Positions 10,001 to 19,457 are shown, counted from the first letter of the stretch. The stretch is 64,000 nucleotides of DNA from Porticoccaceae bacterium LTM1 (GCA_030252795.1 CP127080.1:694501-758500), one strand, 5' to 3'. Notes: generated by a model not told the origin, from the sequence alone. Made by a program: numbers and translations.

Positions 10001-10157
10001 TGAGTCTGGCTGGACTGTGTTGGCGGGTGTTCGTAACCTGACAGATACAGATTTCCCATTCATTAACGGTAACAATGGACGTCCTTGGGATTTCCAGCGA
10101 GTTGACGCTCGTGGTCGCGTAATGTACATGGAGTTCAAGAAAGCATTTGATCTTTAA
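7017..10157 (+). CDS. TonB-dependent transducer (STN domain, plug, barrel), module copy 2
   Basis: 1046-residue outer-membrane receptor. The ATG at 7017 follows AAGGTG at 7005-7010; a GTG at 7008 is less likely. Residues 1-31 are a signal peptide. An STN signalling domain (about 32-108; LKKSDLSKALMAMSEQAGVQ) marks it as a transducer able to talk to FecR. A TonB box lies in IEEIVVTG, followed by the plug (LRGMGAESTLVLVNGRRI, RVEVLMDAASAKYGSDAVGG) and a long barrel. The distal ~400 residues are closely related to the truncated receptor at the left edge. Calcium-type acidic repeats (DVDGDGDRD) occur in one loop. The ligand is unknown; NGRRIP and SAKYGSDAVGG plug motifs are common in receptors for carbohydrates and large natural products. 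Confidence 0.94.
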   Translation: MGLSKKLFRANRIALAVAAASVMASTFNASAELERVKFELKKSDLSKALMAMSEQAGVQIAIPGDLKNSTVKVELSGEYTVAEALDVLLSGTGLKYRFASDDLILIASADQGNDGSSGDDDENIEEIVVTGTSLKKQDLSAPVTIYTKEEMERRGISSVEDFVRSLSGNQSSINDATSLNIENPEGLSTQPNLTYNIQGESAANLRGMGAESTLVLVNGRRIPKSPTVDNSYVDLNGIPFDAIDRVEVLMDAASAKYGSDAVGGVINFILKKEFVGATTKFRVEDSKNGGDKYTLSQTLGFGWETGSGLLTLTKDEVKPTLTKKADWTTMDLREWGGTDQRLTIYGQPGIVSRFDGTRWVRVGSLPEGDDGTDFTVDDLSLDNLVPTDLRLRKTLSSERDREAIYLSLNNDFSDSLTSYFNASYSKNTTVAEKTTPLLSSYYVPESNYYNNTGEDLRVSYAMDNEVAAGLLPQTTGVAESNMFNLSGGLSYDLGVNDWTVDLNLSYGQSKFSSDQYRFNTDRCGGVARFDFSQDVDGDGDRDVVCRDFETNEIVEVTDGLWGLIASSDPDVAFNPFGDGSVQSSQLQSRYEYFSAAGPVNTEYTVGVDAEGELFDLPGGTIRMAVGAEHRVVTQDYQTQSRAAFTGGELKPQQYIDSMYVETSIPLFGKDNAIPGIQSLELNLQARYNDYNIPDGATQSYSNTTPRIGLSWKPHEDVVIRGTWTEGFRAPSNTEIIGPNQASFVSARPVFDPYDPSGNTTLRFVRLINWNGPVWFSNTSGFFPSVTDDPELAVVTIPTLEMKPETSDNYTFGVDWSPAFLEGLELKATYTRVDYENRIAALNYFSYPMDVLLNIPGYGLRDPDTGRLIGIRSGLINAGERKLEAVDFDVTYDFETSVGNFRAGLTGTYTGTLEDAPVPGLQTLSRNGAQYGPDFWKGRAFLEWYDGDFSATFTTNYSSSYENVARSLNSSGDLVETTEPVEHYTTFDLTGRYSNAESGWTVLAGVRNLTDTDFPFINGNNGRPWDFQRVDARGRVMYMEFKKAFDL

Positions 10158-10198
10158 TCATTTACTCTTAGGGTAAATAGTGATTGATCGTAGTACTA

Positions 10199-10227
10199 GG
10201 CGCGACATCTTGTCGCGCCTTTTTTTT
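10199..10227 (+). terminator. Rho-independent terminator/attenuator abutting the thioredoxin ribosome binding site, copy 2
   Basis: A perfect nine-pair stem (GGCGCGACA, loop TCT, TGTCGCGCC) is followed by eight T residues (10220-10227), and the AGGAGG ribosome binding site begins immediately after. Relative to copy 1 the stem has changed one base while pairing is kept, so the hairpin has been maintained. Confidence 0.83.
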
Positions 10228-10241
10228 AGGAGGAGGGTGGT

Positions 10242-11531
10242 ATGAAAAAGTGGATTGCTATAAGTTTGTTTTCAGTTTTTTGTATTGGTCCGGCATCTTG
10301 TGTGTCAGCTGAAGGTATAGATTTTTTCCATGGAAGCTGGGAAGAGCTAAAGCAAAAAGCAGAAAAGGAAAAAAAGAATATATTTGTGGATGTTTATACG
10401 GAGTGGTGTGGGCCCTGTAAGCTGGTGGCCAAGACTGTATTTCCTCAGAAAGAAGTTGGTGAATTTTACAACAAGCACTTTATAAATTTTAAGCTTGATG
10501 CAGAGGATGAAGACCAAAATGGTCCCGAGTTGGCTGAGTTCTATAACGTGTCCTCTTATCCTACATATCTATTTCTTAAGCCTGACGGAGAGGTAATTTA
10601 CCGCTCAGGAAGCGGTGCTGATGTTGAAACCTTTCTAAAAATAGGCGCGATAGCTGTTTCTGGAGGAAGCCAATTCAATAAGTTGAAATCAGAGTATCTT
10701 GATGGAAATCGCGATCCTGACTTTTTAAGGCGTTATCTGCTCGAGGCCAATATGGCCAAGCGTAGCATTCCGCAGAAAGATAGAAAATCTCACCATATAT
10801 TTCATCAGGATGTGTTCTCTGAATATATGGATCTATCTGATAAAGACGAGCTACTTAGCAAAGGGGGTTATCAGGTGATAGTCTCTTACTCAAATTTCAG
10901 AGGGGATAAGGGAATAGAGTTTCTGGTTGAGAATTATTCACAATACGCTGAAATTGTTGGTAAAGAAACCGTAAGTGAAGAGCTTGCAAGTACTAATACT
11001 CTGTCAATCAGCAATACAGCAAGAAAAGGTGATGCCAAATATAGAAGTTATGTCCTGGATGTAAAAGGGAAATTATCGGAAGCCTATGAGGTAATGGATG
11101 GTAAGGGGGAGCGCGATCCTTTTCTTAATGCTCTTTACGCCGAATTTGTTGGTTCCCAACAATACGCCTTACATGCAAAAAATTTTCATGATTACCTGAA
11201 ATCCTATGAGGATTATATAAATGGTGGAGGTAACCTGGTTGACAAGGAGCGGGTAGTCTCAGATTTATTGAATCTAGCGGGGCTGGATGCTGAAAATTTG
11301 TTGCGTACAAAGCCATATGCGTACGATTTGTATGAAAATGTGGATTCTCTAGGCTCCAAACTTTCATATGGAGTGCTTCTGGCAAGGCTTGGCTCTTTTG
11401 AAAAGGCTAAGCCAATTTTGGAGAATGTTTTATCGCTTTGCTCTGATCCAGAAGTTACCAAAGGAATGTATCTCGGAGAAATCGAAACAATAAGGCGAGT
11501 GTCGAAGCGAACTTTGGAGGATTTTGAGTAA
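10242..11531 (+). CDS. Exported thioredoxin-fold protein, module copy 2
   Basis: 429-residue paralogue of the protein at 1305. It has a signal peptide (1-23, ending VSA), a thioredoxin domain with W55-C56-G57-P58-C59, and the same long helical C-terminal region ending in a CSDPEVTKGMYLGE segment. Conservation is highest in the thioredoxin domain (KLVAKTVFP, LDAEDEDQNGPELAE, PTYLFLKPDGEVIYRSGSGAD) and lower in the C-terminal half, where the two paralogues have drifted apart. An extended AGGAGG ribosome binding site precedes the ATG. The next gene begins 24 bases downstream. It is probably a periplasmic disulfide reductase or isomerase serving the receptor at 7017 (inference). Confidence 0.88.
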   Translation: MKKWIAISLFSVFCIGPASCVSAEGIDFFHGSWEELKQKAEKEKKNIFVDVYTEWCGPCKLVAKTVFPQKEVGEFYNKHFINFKLDAEDEDQNGPELAEFYNVSSYPTYLFLKPDGEVIYRSGSGADVETFLKIGAIAVSGGSQFNKLKSEYLDGNRDPDFLRRYLLEANMAKRSIPQKDRKSHHIFHQDVFSEYMDLSDKDELLSKGGYQVIVSYSNFRGDKGIEFLVENYSQYAEIVGKETVSEELASTNTLSISNTARKGDAKYRSYVLDVKGKLSEAYEVMDGKGERDPFLNALYAEFVGSQQYALHAKNFHDYLKSYEDYINGGGNLVDKERVVSDLLNLAGLDAENLLRTKPYAYDLYENVDSLGSKLSYGVLLARLGSFEKAKPILENVLSLCSDPEVTKGMYLGEIETIRRVSKRTLEDFE

Positions 11532-11555
11532 ATGTTTAATTGTAGGGAGAATGTT

Positions 11556-12938
11556 GTGAAGAATGTATTTATAGCTATTTTTGCACTTTGTTTTTCAACT
11601 GTTTCACTTTCGTCGGATAGTCAGTCTTATTTTGCGACTGTTACAGGCAATTTGTTGTTTGAAACTGATGGGGATGTGATCTCTTTGCAAAAGGCAGAGA
11701 ATGGTAAGTTGAAGGTTGTAGCGACTTCTTCCGTGGATGAAAAGGGTCGTTTTGCATTTATTGTGCCGATAGATGAGCCAGGCTTCTATCGGATTGATTA
11801 TTCCGGTAAATGGCAGAATCAGCTGGTTAGGTTGTATTTTAATAAAAGAACTAAGTTGGCAATCGATCTCTATGAAGATGGTTATAAGTTGTCTGGGGAT
11901 AATGTAGCTTTAAATGAAAAGGTGCAGGAGTGGAATGTTTTTTATAATAAGCTAATACCTTATACGAGGCCGGGAGTTAGGGTCACATATAAAGATTACT
12001 TTCCGTTTTTGAAGGAAGAGGCTATTCCTACATTGCATAGCTTTGTTAAATCATTATCAACAAGTGATGGCTATTTTAATAGGTTGATGAAGCTGTCAGC
12101 TGAAACGGATCTTGAGTGGGCCTCCTATAAGTTCGTTAATCTGCCAAGAAGTACTCATCCAACATCCGAGCAGTATCCAAGCCAATATGAAGATTGGGTT
12201 GCTGAAGATAAGTTTAAAAATATAGATTATCTTAAAATCGATAATGCGGTTGACTTAATGATGCAATATTTTAACAGGGAGGCTTTGAAATCCGGTTTGC
12301 CCAAACTTGGTGAAAGGCTCTCTGGTCCTTTGCAATCAGTAGGGGCCGATGAACTTAAAGAGTCATACTTGCAAGAAAGGCTAAAGTCTTTTCTAAATAG
12401 AAAGCCAAGTGAAGATGCGTATTTTCAGATGGTGGATCCTATCAGAAAATATATGATTTCTGATGCGAGTCAGGATCTCCTGCTCTCATTGGATAAATCC
12501 TATCTGGCCAAAGTTGGTAGTCCATGGTTTAACTTCAACTTTGAAAGCTTTGGTGGAGAGAATGTTACTCTGCCTTCCCTGAAGGGGAAGATTGTTTACA
12601 TAGATTTGTGGGCAACCTGGTGTGGCCCTTGTAAAGCCCAGATTCCTTATCTTCAGGAGTTGGAAGAGGAGTTTCATGGTCGGGATATAGCCTTTGTCAG
12701 CATCTCTTCAGATAAAGACCGGGAGGAATGGCTTGAATTCGTGGAAGAAGAAGAGCTGACTGGTATCCAATTGATTGCTGATGAAGAGTCGTGGTCAAAG
12801 ATGGCTAAACTCTATGATATCTCCGGTATACCAAGGTTCATGATTCTAGACAAAGGTGGAAATATTGTAGATTTGGACGCTCCAAGACCATCTGATGCAG
12901 AGTTGAAGCTAAAATTGGAAGGGCTTTTATCACAATAA
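11556..12938 (+). CDS. TlpA/ResA-like periplasmic thioredoxin, module copy 2
   Basis: 460-residue paralogue of 2617-3999. The GTG at 11556 is preferred over the ATG at 11532 because AGGGAG lies just ahead of it and the resulting length and signal peptide (MKNVFIAIFALCFSTVSLS) match copy 1. The active site is C356-G-P-C359 within WATWCGPC, and the cis-proline segment is GIPRFMILD. An N-terminal beta-sandwich (about 25-125) ahead of a helical middle region is also conserved. The DUF481 pseudogene starts 18 bases after its stop codon. As for copy 1, a role in periplasmic disulfide chemistry follows from the fold; the partner is not known. Confidence 0.9.
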   Translation: MKNVFIAIFALCFSTVSLSSDSQSYFATVTGNLLFETDGDVISLQKAENGKLKVVATSSVDEKGRFAFIVPIDEPGFYRIDYSGKWQNQLVRLYFNKRTKLAIDLYEDGYKLSGDNVALNEKVQEWNVFYNKLIPYTRPGVRVTYKDYFPFLKEEAIPTLHSFVKSLSTSDGYFNRLMKLSAETDLEWASYKFVNLPRSTHPTSEQYPSQYEDWVAEDKFKNIDYLKIDNAVDLMMQYFNREALKSGLPKLGERLSGPLQSVGADELKESYLQERLKSFLNRKPSEDAYFQMVDPIRKYMISDASQDLLLSLDKSYLAKVGSPWFNFNFESFGGENVTLPSLKGKIVYIDLWATWCGPCKAQIPYLQELEEEFHGRDIAFVSISSDKDREEWLEFVEEEELTGIQLIADEESWSKMAKLYDISGIPRFMILDKGGNIVDLDAPRPSDAELKLKLEGLLSQ

Positions 12939-12956
12939 ATAACACTTGGGGGTCCG

Positions 12957-13691
12957 GTGAAGTTATCAAAATGGATATTTGTTATCGGATTTTCAGCTGT
13001 TTTTAATACGGCCGCAAATGAGTTTGACTCTCTGGAGCCTAAGGCCCCCTCCTGGAAAGGGGAAGGGGCTCTGGGCTTCAGTCGCACGTCGGGAAACTCC
13101 AACGCTGAAACACTCACTGGAAACCTGACGTTGACCAGAAAGAATCAAGCTTGGGAGCAAGCTTATAAGCTCTCTGCAGTGGTCAGGGAGGCAGAGGGGC
13201 GTAAGAACAAACAAAATATATGGGGCTCCATTCAACTGGGCTACAACTTCTCTAAAAAAATCTACTCTTTTGCCAATATGCGTCATGAAGAAGATCGCTT
13301 TGGACCCTTTCAAGAGCAGGGGTCGCTCTCTTCAGGTGTTGGCTGGAGAATGTTCACCCATGATGACATAGAGTTTCGTATTGAGTCAGGAGTGGGATAC
13401 CGTCGTAGTGTTTCAGGTAAGGATGGTTCTGTATCGGAGGAAATGGTTTGCCGAGGATCATCCGTATGTAAATACAGGCTGGATGAAGGAATTCATTTGG
13501 TCTCAGAATTAAGAGTCGAGTCTGGGCCGATCAATACTGTTACTGAATCTGATTCCTAAATTCGTTTTTCCATTAATGAGAAGGTAGGCTTGAGGATAAA
13601 TTACAGAATTAAAAATAACTCAGCAGTACCGGAAGGGCGAGAAAGCTCAGATGACCTGATGGCGCTTTCTGTGATATATAAGTTTACGTAA
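12957..13691 (+). pseudogene. DUF481 outer-membrane protein, module copy 2, with in-frame stop
   Basis: Second copy of the DUF481 gene, starting at the equivalent GTG. Reading is intact for 200 codons, then a TAA at 13557-13559 replaces the second Ser codon of an SDSS.IRFSINEKVG segment. The same frame continues without further stops to TAA at 13689-13691 and still encodes the final barrel strands ending VIYKFT, so the full region is exactly as long as copy 1 (735 bases). The truncated product would lack the last strands and the C-terminal signal for barrel insertion. Two strand positions that are Tyr and Trp in copy 1 are Cys here (VCRG, VCKY), consistent with relaxed selection. A sequencing error cannot be excluded. 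Confidence 0.82.
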
Positions 13692-13786
13692 TTGCTTGGT
13701 TGTAAGCTTTAAGGTGTTAATCTGTCGCGGCGTAAATGGAAGCCAGTAAAGTTTACGTACGTACAATTATCCTGCTAGATGTTGTT

Positions 13787-14221
13787 TTAGGTGCCCTGAT
13801 TATTCGTAGGAATTGGCTCAAGGTTTGGCTCGACAAATTCTTTGCGAGCCTTATCTGAAAAAATCACCTCTGCCGAATAATGGGATAACATAATTTTCGA
13901 ATCCAGCATTCTGGGGTTTTTGTCAATAAACTCATCGGCCGATTCTGAATTTCCAGTGTGGTTCATGAAATACTTAACTGCCAATACCCAAGCCCTTGTT
14001 AATGTTTCATGAAACTTGCCGGATGGATCGATGCCTGCCTTCTTCAATAGTCCCAGCAAAGCGCTCCGCATTGCCTGCGTGGCCTTCTCGGTATCATTCT
14101 CAACAAGATAGATATATGCCAACCGCAGATGTGCACGGTGATCAAAATTCGGAATTGGGAATGTGCAGGATTCAACTTCTTTCTTGAATTCTGTGTCAGC
14201 TGAAGAGAGGGTGTGGATCAT
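13787..14221 (-). CDS. Conserved protein of unknown function with FxHRxHL signature
   Basis: 144-residue soluble, helical protein with no signal peptide. GGGAG upstream of the ATG supports the start. I recognise only a general signature, F-D-H-R-A-H-L-R-L-A (about 26-35) and F-H-E-T-L-T (about 69-74), that recurs in small uncharacterised bacterial proteins. The three conserved histidines could bind a metal or cofactor, but nothing here proves that. It is encoded convergent to the DUF481 pseudogene and separated from the tRNA by about 200 bases. There is no operon partner. Confidence 0.7.
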   Translation of the reverse strand: MIHTLSSADTEFKKEVESCTFPIPNFDHRAHLRLAYIYLVENDTEKATQAMRSALLGLLKKAGIDPSGKFHETLTRAWVLAVKYFMNHTGNSESADEFIDKNPRMLDSKIMLSHYSAEVIFSDKARKEFVEPNLEPIPTNNQGT

Positions 14222-14427
14222 GGTAGTTGCTCCCTATCCTTTTGAAATAAAACGTACACTTGTACGGCCATGTTCTTTTTTGCCACATTAATGGGTGTCT
14301 GATAACCATTATTTTAGTTGAAGTTGCTACCCTTCTTATTAGGAGCTGTTTGTGCATTTAAAGCAGTCAGTGCCTGCTCTTTTTGCTCATGTGGTGCTTG
14401 ATAGGTGAGGGGTTTTTGCAAGGAATA

Positions 14428-14504
14428 TGGTGGGCCCAGCAGGACTTGAACCTGCGACCAATCGATTATGAGTCGACTGCTCTAACCAACTGAGCTATAG
14501 GCCC
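14428..14504 (-). tRNA. tRNA-Ile (anticodon CAU, Ile2-type)
   Basis: 77-nt cloverleaf read on the minus strand: acceptor GGGCCTA/TGGGCCC, D-arm AGCTCAGTTGGTTAGAGC, anticodon loop CTCATAA, T-arm with GGTTCAAGTCC, encoded CCA. The anticodon is CAU, but the body closely matches Ile2 tRNAs of the ileX type (for example GACTCATAATC), in which the wobble C is converted to lysidine so that AUA is read. It is not an initiator or elongator Met body. A strong promoter lies upstream at 14587-14614. Confidence 0.93.
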
Positions 14505-14586
14505 TTTGAGAAGTCTTCCGGTGTGCCGGAGGTCTTTCGGTCGCTATGCTCTTTCAGGGTGACAGAGCCGCGATTTGGGAGCAAGA

Positions 14587-14614
14587 ATTATAACTTTGCT
14601 GTGGTTGGGGTCAA
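14587..14614 (-). promoter_or_regulatory. Sigma-70 promoter for tRNA-Ile
   Basis: On the minus strand TTGACC (14609-14614), 16 bases, then TATAAT (14587-14592). This is near consensus and ends about 80 bases before the tRNA 5' end. Confidence 0.75.
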
Positions 14615-14873
14615 CCGAAATCATTGATTTGTTTGGGGTTTGTTGTGGATTGTCACCTATCGGCGCTCAATACTTGATCCCGCATTCTCGGAGATGACGC
14701 AAAGGTCGATCGGGAGTGGTGAAGAGGGGAATAAGCGGGTTGGGTTGAAAGACGCTGGATTGCTTCGGTCGCTTCGCTTCCTCGCAAAGACGGGAATTGG
14801 GGCGGTTTGTGTCCCGCATTGTGCGTTCACTTCATGCAGGCTACTACGGTTGGTAGTGTGTGTCGCGTCTTTT

Positions 14874-14901
14874 TTCGCGGCTGAAGCCGCTCCTACAGGG
14901 A
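14874..14901. repeat. REP-like repeat (cgcggctgaagccgctcctac type)
   Basis: A short imperfect palindrome GCGGCTgaAGCCGC followed by TCCTAC. Related blocks occur at 22308-22348 and, as an inverted pair, at 23287-23344. The form resembles extragenic REP elements of pseudomonads. Confidence 0.6.
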
Positions 14902-14910
14902 CAGAGGATA

Positions 14911-14941
14911 TAAAAAAGCCCCGCAAATGCGGGGCTTTTTT
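14911..14941 (-). terminator. Terminator of the rpsU-yqeY-dnaG-rpoD operon
   Basis: Perfect stem AGCCCCGC, loop AAAT, GCGGGGCT (14917-14936), flanked by A and T runs on both sides, starting 14 bases after the rpoD stop codon. It is symmetrical, so it could work in both directions. Confidence 0.88.
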
Positions 14942-14954
14942 ATTTGGTCGGCGT

Positions 14955-16766
<1,812 letters not shown>

Positions 16767-16870
16767 TTCTGCTCGTAGTCAAGTGAGGCGAAAAATAGCG
16801 GGGGATTATACATGAATTAATGGAGGCTTGTCGCGCTAAATGCAAGGTCTGACGTGCATTTAATCCGCAT

Positions 16871-18886
16871 CTAGCGCCTTCTCCTTATTATCTGGTTCAG
16901 CTTTTCTTTGATTTCAGTATCTAAGTCACTCTTCAGGGCCAGCGGTAGTATCCGCATAGCCGCTTTGACATCGAACTCGTCAATTTGTTCTTTCTGAATC
17001 AGTGTAGCAATCTGTTCGGGAATTGACAGGTTGGCAAAGGCCTGGCGCTCAATTATGCGCAAGGCGTCATGAAACTCACGCCAGTTGTCACGCTCGGTCT
17101 CGCCGGGAGGGTGCATGGTCTCGCTGGCGGCTATGGCGGCCATCGTGCGGCCGTTTTCGGTGTCGTTTACGGCAAATTTGCGAGCAATTATCTGGTTGAT
17201 GCACAGCGTGGGCTCTTCCTTGAGGAGTGTGACCAGCTCTTCAAAAAGCTGTATCTCCTTGCTATCAAGGGTGTTAAAGCCGGGTGGAATCTCGATCTGT
17301 TGGGCAAAATCCAGATTGTTGAGCAAGATCGCAACCAGTGTGCGTTCCGGACTCATCTGGATGCGGCGCTCGGGCTGTGGCAGCGGAGGGCGCTTTTCTG
17401 GCTTGCGAGGCGGCAGAGAGTGTCTTGATGGTTCGCTCGGGCTCTGGGATTGGTCCGGGTAATACTCGGGTGGTTCTTCGGTCCAGTCTGGAGCCGGCGG
17501 GATACCTTCAGCTGCTTGCTGTTGGTGTTGATCCTGGTGTTGGTATTGCTGCTGCTCAGGTTTGGCTGGTGTAGGTTCGACTTTGTCGCCAATCAGGGTG
17601 TCGAGCTTATCACCGTCCATGCCGGTGAGTTTGGCTAGCTGGTTGGTGAGCAGCGAGCGGAACACGTTGCGCGGTATGCGCTGAATGTAGGGTGTGGCCA
17701 GTTTTACCAGGCGCGCCTTGCCGTCGGGGGTGTCGGTGTCGATTCCCTCGCCAGCGGTGTCGAACAGGAATTTGGAGAGCGGCGCCGCTTCAGCGAGACG
17801 GTCGCGAAAACGTTCGGTGCCGCTTTTACGCACCAGGCTATCCGGGTCTTCGCCTTCCGGCAGGAACAGGAATTTGGCGGAGCGGCCGTCCTCCATCATG
17901 GGCAGGCAATTTTCCAGGGCGCGATGGGCAGCCTGGCGACCGGCGTTGTCGCCGTCAAAGCAGAACACCACTTCCGGGGTGTAGCGGAACAGTTTTTCCA
18001 AATGGGGGGCGGTTATGGCGGTGCCAAGGGTGGCGACGGCATTGTCTATGCCGTGCTGGGCCAGCGCCACCACGTCCATGTAGCCTTCTACAACCACGAC
18101 CTGTTTTAGTTCGCTGCCACTCTGGGTGGCCTCATACAGACCATACAGCTCGCGGCCTTTGTGGAAAACCGGAGTCTCCGGTGAGTTCAGGTATTTCGGC
18201 TTGTCGTCCCCCAGAACCCGGCCGCCAAAGGCGATGGTGCGCCCGCGGGTATCGCGAATGGGGAATATGATGCGATTGCGGAACCGGTCGTAACGTTTGT
18301 TCTCTTCCGGTTTTTCAATCAGCAGGCCGGCATCCACCTGCAGGCGTACCGATTCACTGTCGGTGCCGAGGGTGTTGAGTAGGTTGTCCCATCCGGGTGG
18401 GGCATAGCCGATACCAAATATGCGCGATATCTGGCCGGTCAGGCCGCGGCCTTTCAGGTAGTCGATTGCGTTGCTGGCGGCGGGGTGTTTTCGCAGTTGT
18501 TGCTGGAAGTACTCATCCGCTTCGTTGAGGGTATTGAACAGGCGCTTTTTGTAGCGGGCGCGCTCGTCCTCAAATGGTGTGGTCTCTTCGCGGGGCACTT
18601 CCATGCCCATGTCCCGGGCCAGTTGTTCGACTGCCTCGGGAAACGAGAATCGGTCGAAATCCATCACGAAACCGACCGCATTGCCACTGGCCTGGCAGCC
18701 AAAGCAGTAATAGAACTGTTTTTCCGGGCTTACGGTAAAGGACGGTGTTTTTTCGTCGTGGAACGGGCAGCAGGCACTGTAGTTTTTACCGGTCTTTTTC
18801 AGCTGCACACGAGCGCTGATCACGTCGACGATATCGACGCGATCCAGCAGGTCATCAATAAAGTGCTGCGGTATTTTTCCGGCCAT
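16871..18886 (-). CDS. dnaG: DNA primase DnaG
   Basis: 671-residue replicative primase that makes RNA primers for DnaB-driven replication forks. The start MAGKIPQHFIDDLL is the usual family N-terminus; a longer frame back to 18931 would run into an inverted repeat and is rejected. The CHC2 zinc finger has C40, H43, C61 and C64. The Toprim catalytic core contains VVVEGYMDVVAL and FCFDGDNAGR. The C-terminal helicase-binding domain follows a long low-complexity linker rich in Gln, His and Pro (about residues 430-510), which is unusually repetitive. It lies between yqeY and rpoD in the operon. Confidence 0.97.
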   Translation of the reverse strand: MAGKIPQHFIDDLLDRVDIVDVISARVQLKKTGKNYSACCPFHDEKTPSFTVSPEKQFYYCFGCQASGNAVGFVMDFDRFSFPEAVEQLARDMGMEVPREETTPFEDERARYKKRLFNTLNEADEYFQQQLRKHPAASNAIDYLKGRGLTGQISRIFGIGYAPPGWDNLLNTLGTDSESVRLQVDAGLLIEKPEENKRYDRFRNRIIFPIRDTRGRTIAFGGRVLGDDKPKYLNSPETPVFHKGRELYGLYEATQSGSELKQVVVVEGYMDVVALAQHGIDNAVATLGTAITAPHLEKLFRYTPEVVFCFDGDNAGRQAAHRALENCLPMMEDGRSAKFLFLPEGEDPDSLVRKSGTERFRDRLAEAAPLSKFLFDTAGEGIDTDTPDGKARLVKLATPYIQRIPRNVFRSLLTNQLAKLTGMDGDKLDTLIGDKVEPTPAKPEQQQYQHQDQHQQQAAEGIPPAPDWTEEPPEYYPDQSQSPSEPSRHSLPPRKPEKRPPLPQPERRIQMSPERTLVAILLNNLDFAQQIEIPPGFNTLDSKEIQLFEELVTLLKEEPTLCINQIIARKFAVNDTENGRTMAAIAASETMHPPGETERDNWREFHDALRIIERQAFANLSIPEQIATLIQKEQIDEFDVKAAMRILPLALKSDLDTEIKEKLNQIIRRRR

Positions 18887-18929
18887 ATGCCTGTTTTTGT
18901 CTTTTGAAGTGCTTAATAAGCTTGTTGCC

Positions 18930-18995
18930 ATCCTGAGCGTAGCGAAGGATCTCTCACTCAGGGGTTGTTCAGAGATCCTTCGCTATACTCAGGAT
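18930..18995. repeat. Inverted repeat filling the yqeY-dnaG gap
   Basis: The left arm (18930-18952) begins atcctgagcgtagcgaagg and the right arm (18972-18995) is its near-complement ending cgctatactcaggat, with a loop of about 19 bases. It occupies almost the whole gap between yqeY and dnaG, so the operon transcript should carry a long hairpin here. A related half-site (cttcctgagcagagcgaag) appears near 42660, which suggests a dispersed repeat. Confidence 0.75.
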
Positions 18996-19007
18996 GACGG
19001 GTGGGTG

Positions 19008-19457
19008 TTAGCCCAGCTTATCCTTAACCAGTTTGCTCACAGCGCCCATGTCGGCGCGACCTTGCACTTGCGGTTTAACCAGGCCCATCACTTTGCCCAT
19101 ATCGGCCATACCGCTCGCGCCAGTGCTGGAAACGGCGTCGCTGACGATCTGGTCCAGTTCGGCGTCGGTCAGGGCGGTGGGCAGGAACTCGCTGATGATT
19201 TCCAGCTCCAGTCGTTCTACCGCGGCCAGGTCTTCGCGGCCGGCTTCTTCATACTGGGAAAGCGAGTCGCGGCGCTGTTTGGTCATTTTGTCCAGCACAG
19301 CCAGGGTGCGGGCGTCATCCAGTTCGATGCGCTCATCCACTTCAATGCGTTTGATTTCGGCCTGAATCATGCGAATGGTGCCCAGGCGCTCTTTTTCTTT
19401 GTTGCGCATGGCATCTTTCATGGCGGCTTTGATTTGGTCTTTCAGGGATTCGCTCAT
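19008..19457 (-). CDS. GatB/YqeY domain protein
   Basis: 149-residue protein of the YqeY family, related to the C-terminal tRNA-binding domain of the amidotransferase subunit GatB. The start MSESLKDQIKAAMKDAMRNK is the typical N-terminus; eight more codons are open upstream but lack support. It also has RLGTIRMIQAEIKRIEVDER, LPTALTDAELDQIV and the C-terminal GLVKPQVQGRADMGAVSKLV. Its exact function is not settled. It sits between rpsU and dnaG, as in pseudomonads. The proximal gap holds nothing else notable. Confidence 0.94.
   Translation of the reverse strand: MSESLKDQIKAAMKDAMRNKEKERLGTIRMIQAEIKRIEVDERIELDDARTLAVLDKMTKQRRDSLSQYEEAGREDLAAVERLELEIISEFLPTALTDAELDQIVSDAVSSTGASGMADMGKVMGLVKPQVQGRADMGAVSKLVKDKLG

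Larger units (their letters stand above)
14505..14911. other. Intergenic region between tRNA-Ile and the rpoD terminator
   Basis: No gene is supported. It holds the tRNA promoter and a REP-like block at 14874-14901 (cgcggctgaagccgctcctac). Open frames here have no family resemblance and coincide with repeat sequence. Confidence 0.6.

Noticed and set aside
14428-14504. Calling the CAU tRNA a methionine tRNA
   Set aside because: The body, particularly the anticodon arm GACTCATAATC and the acceptor, matches Ile2 (ileX-type) tRNAs rather than initiator or elongator Met.
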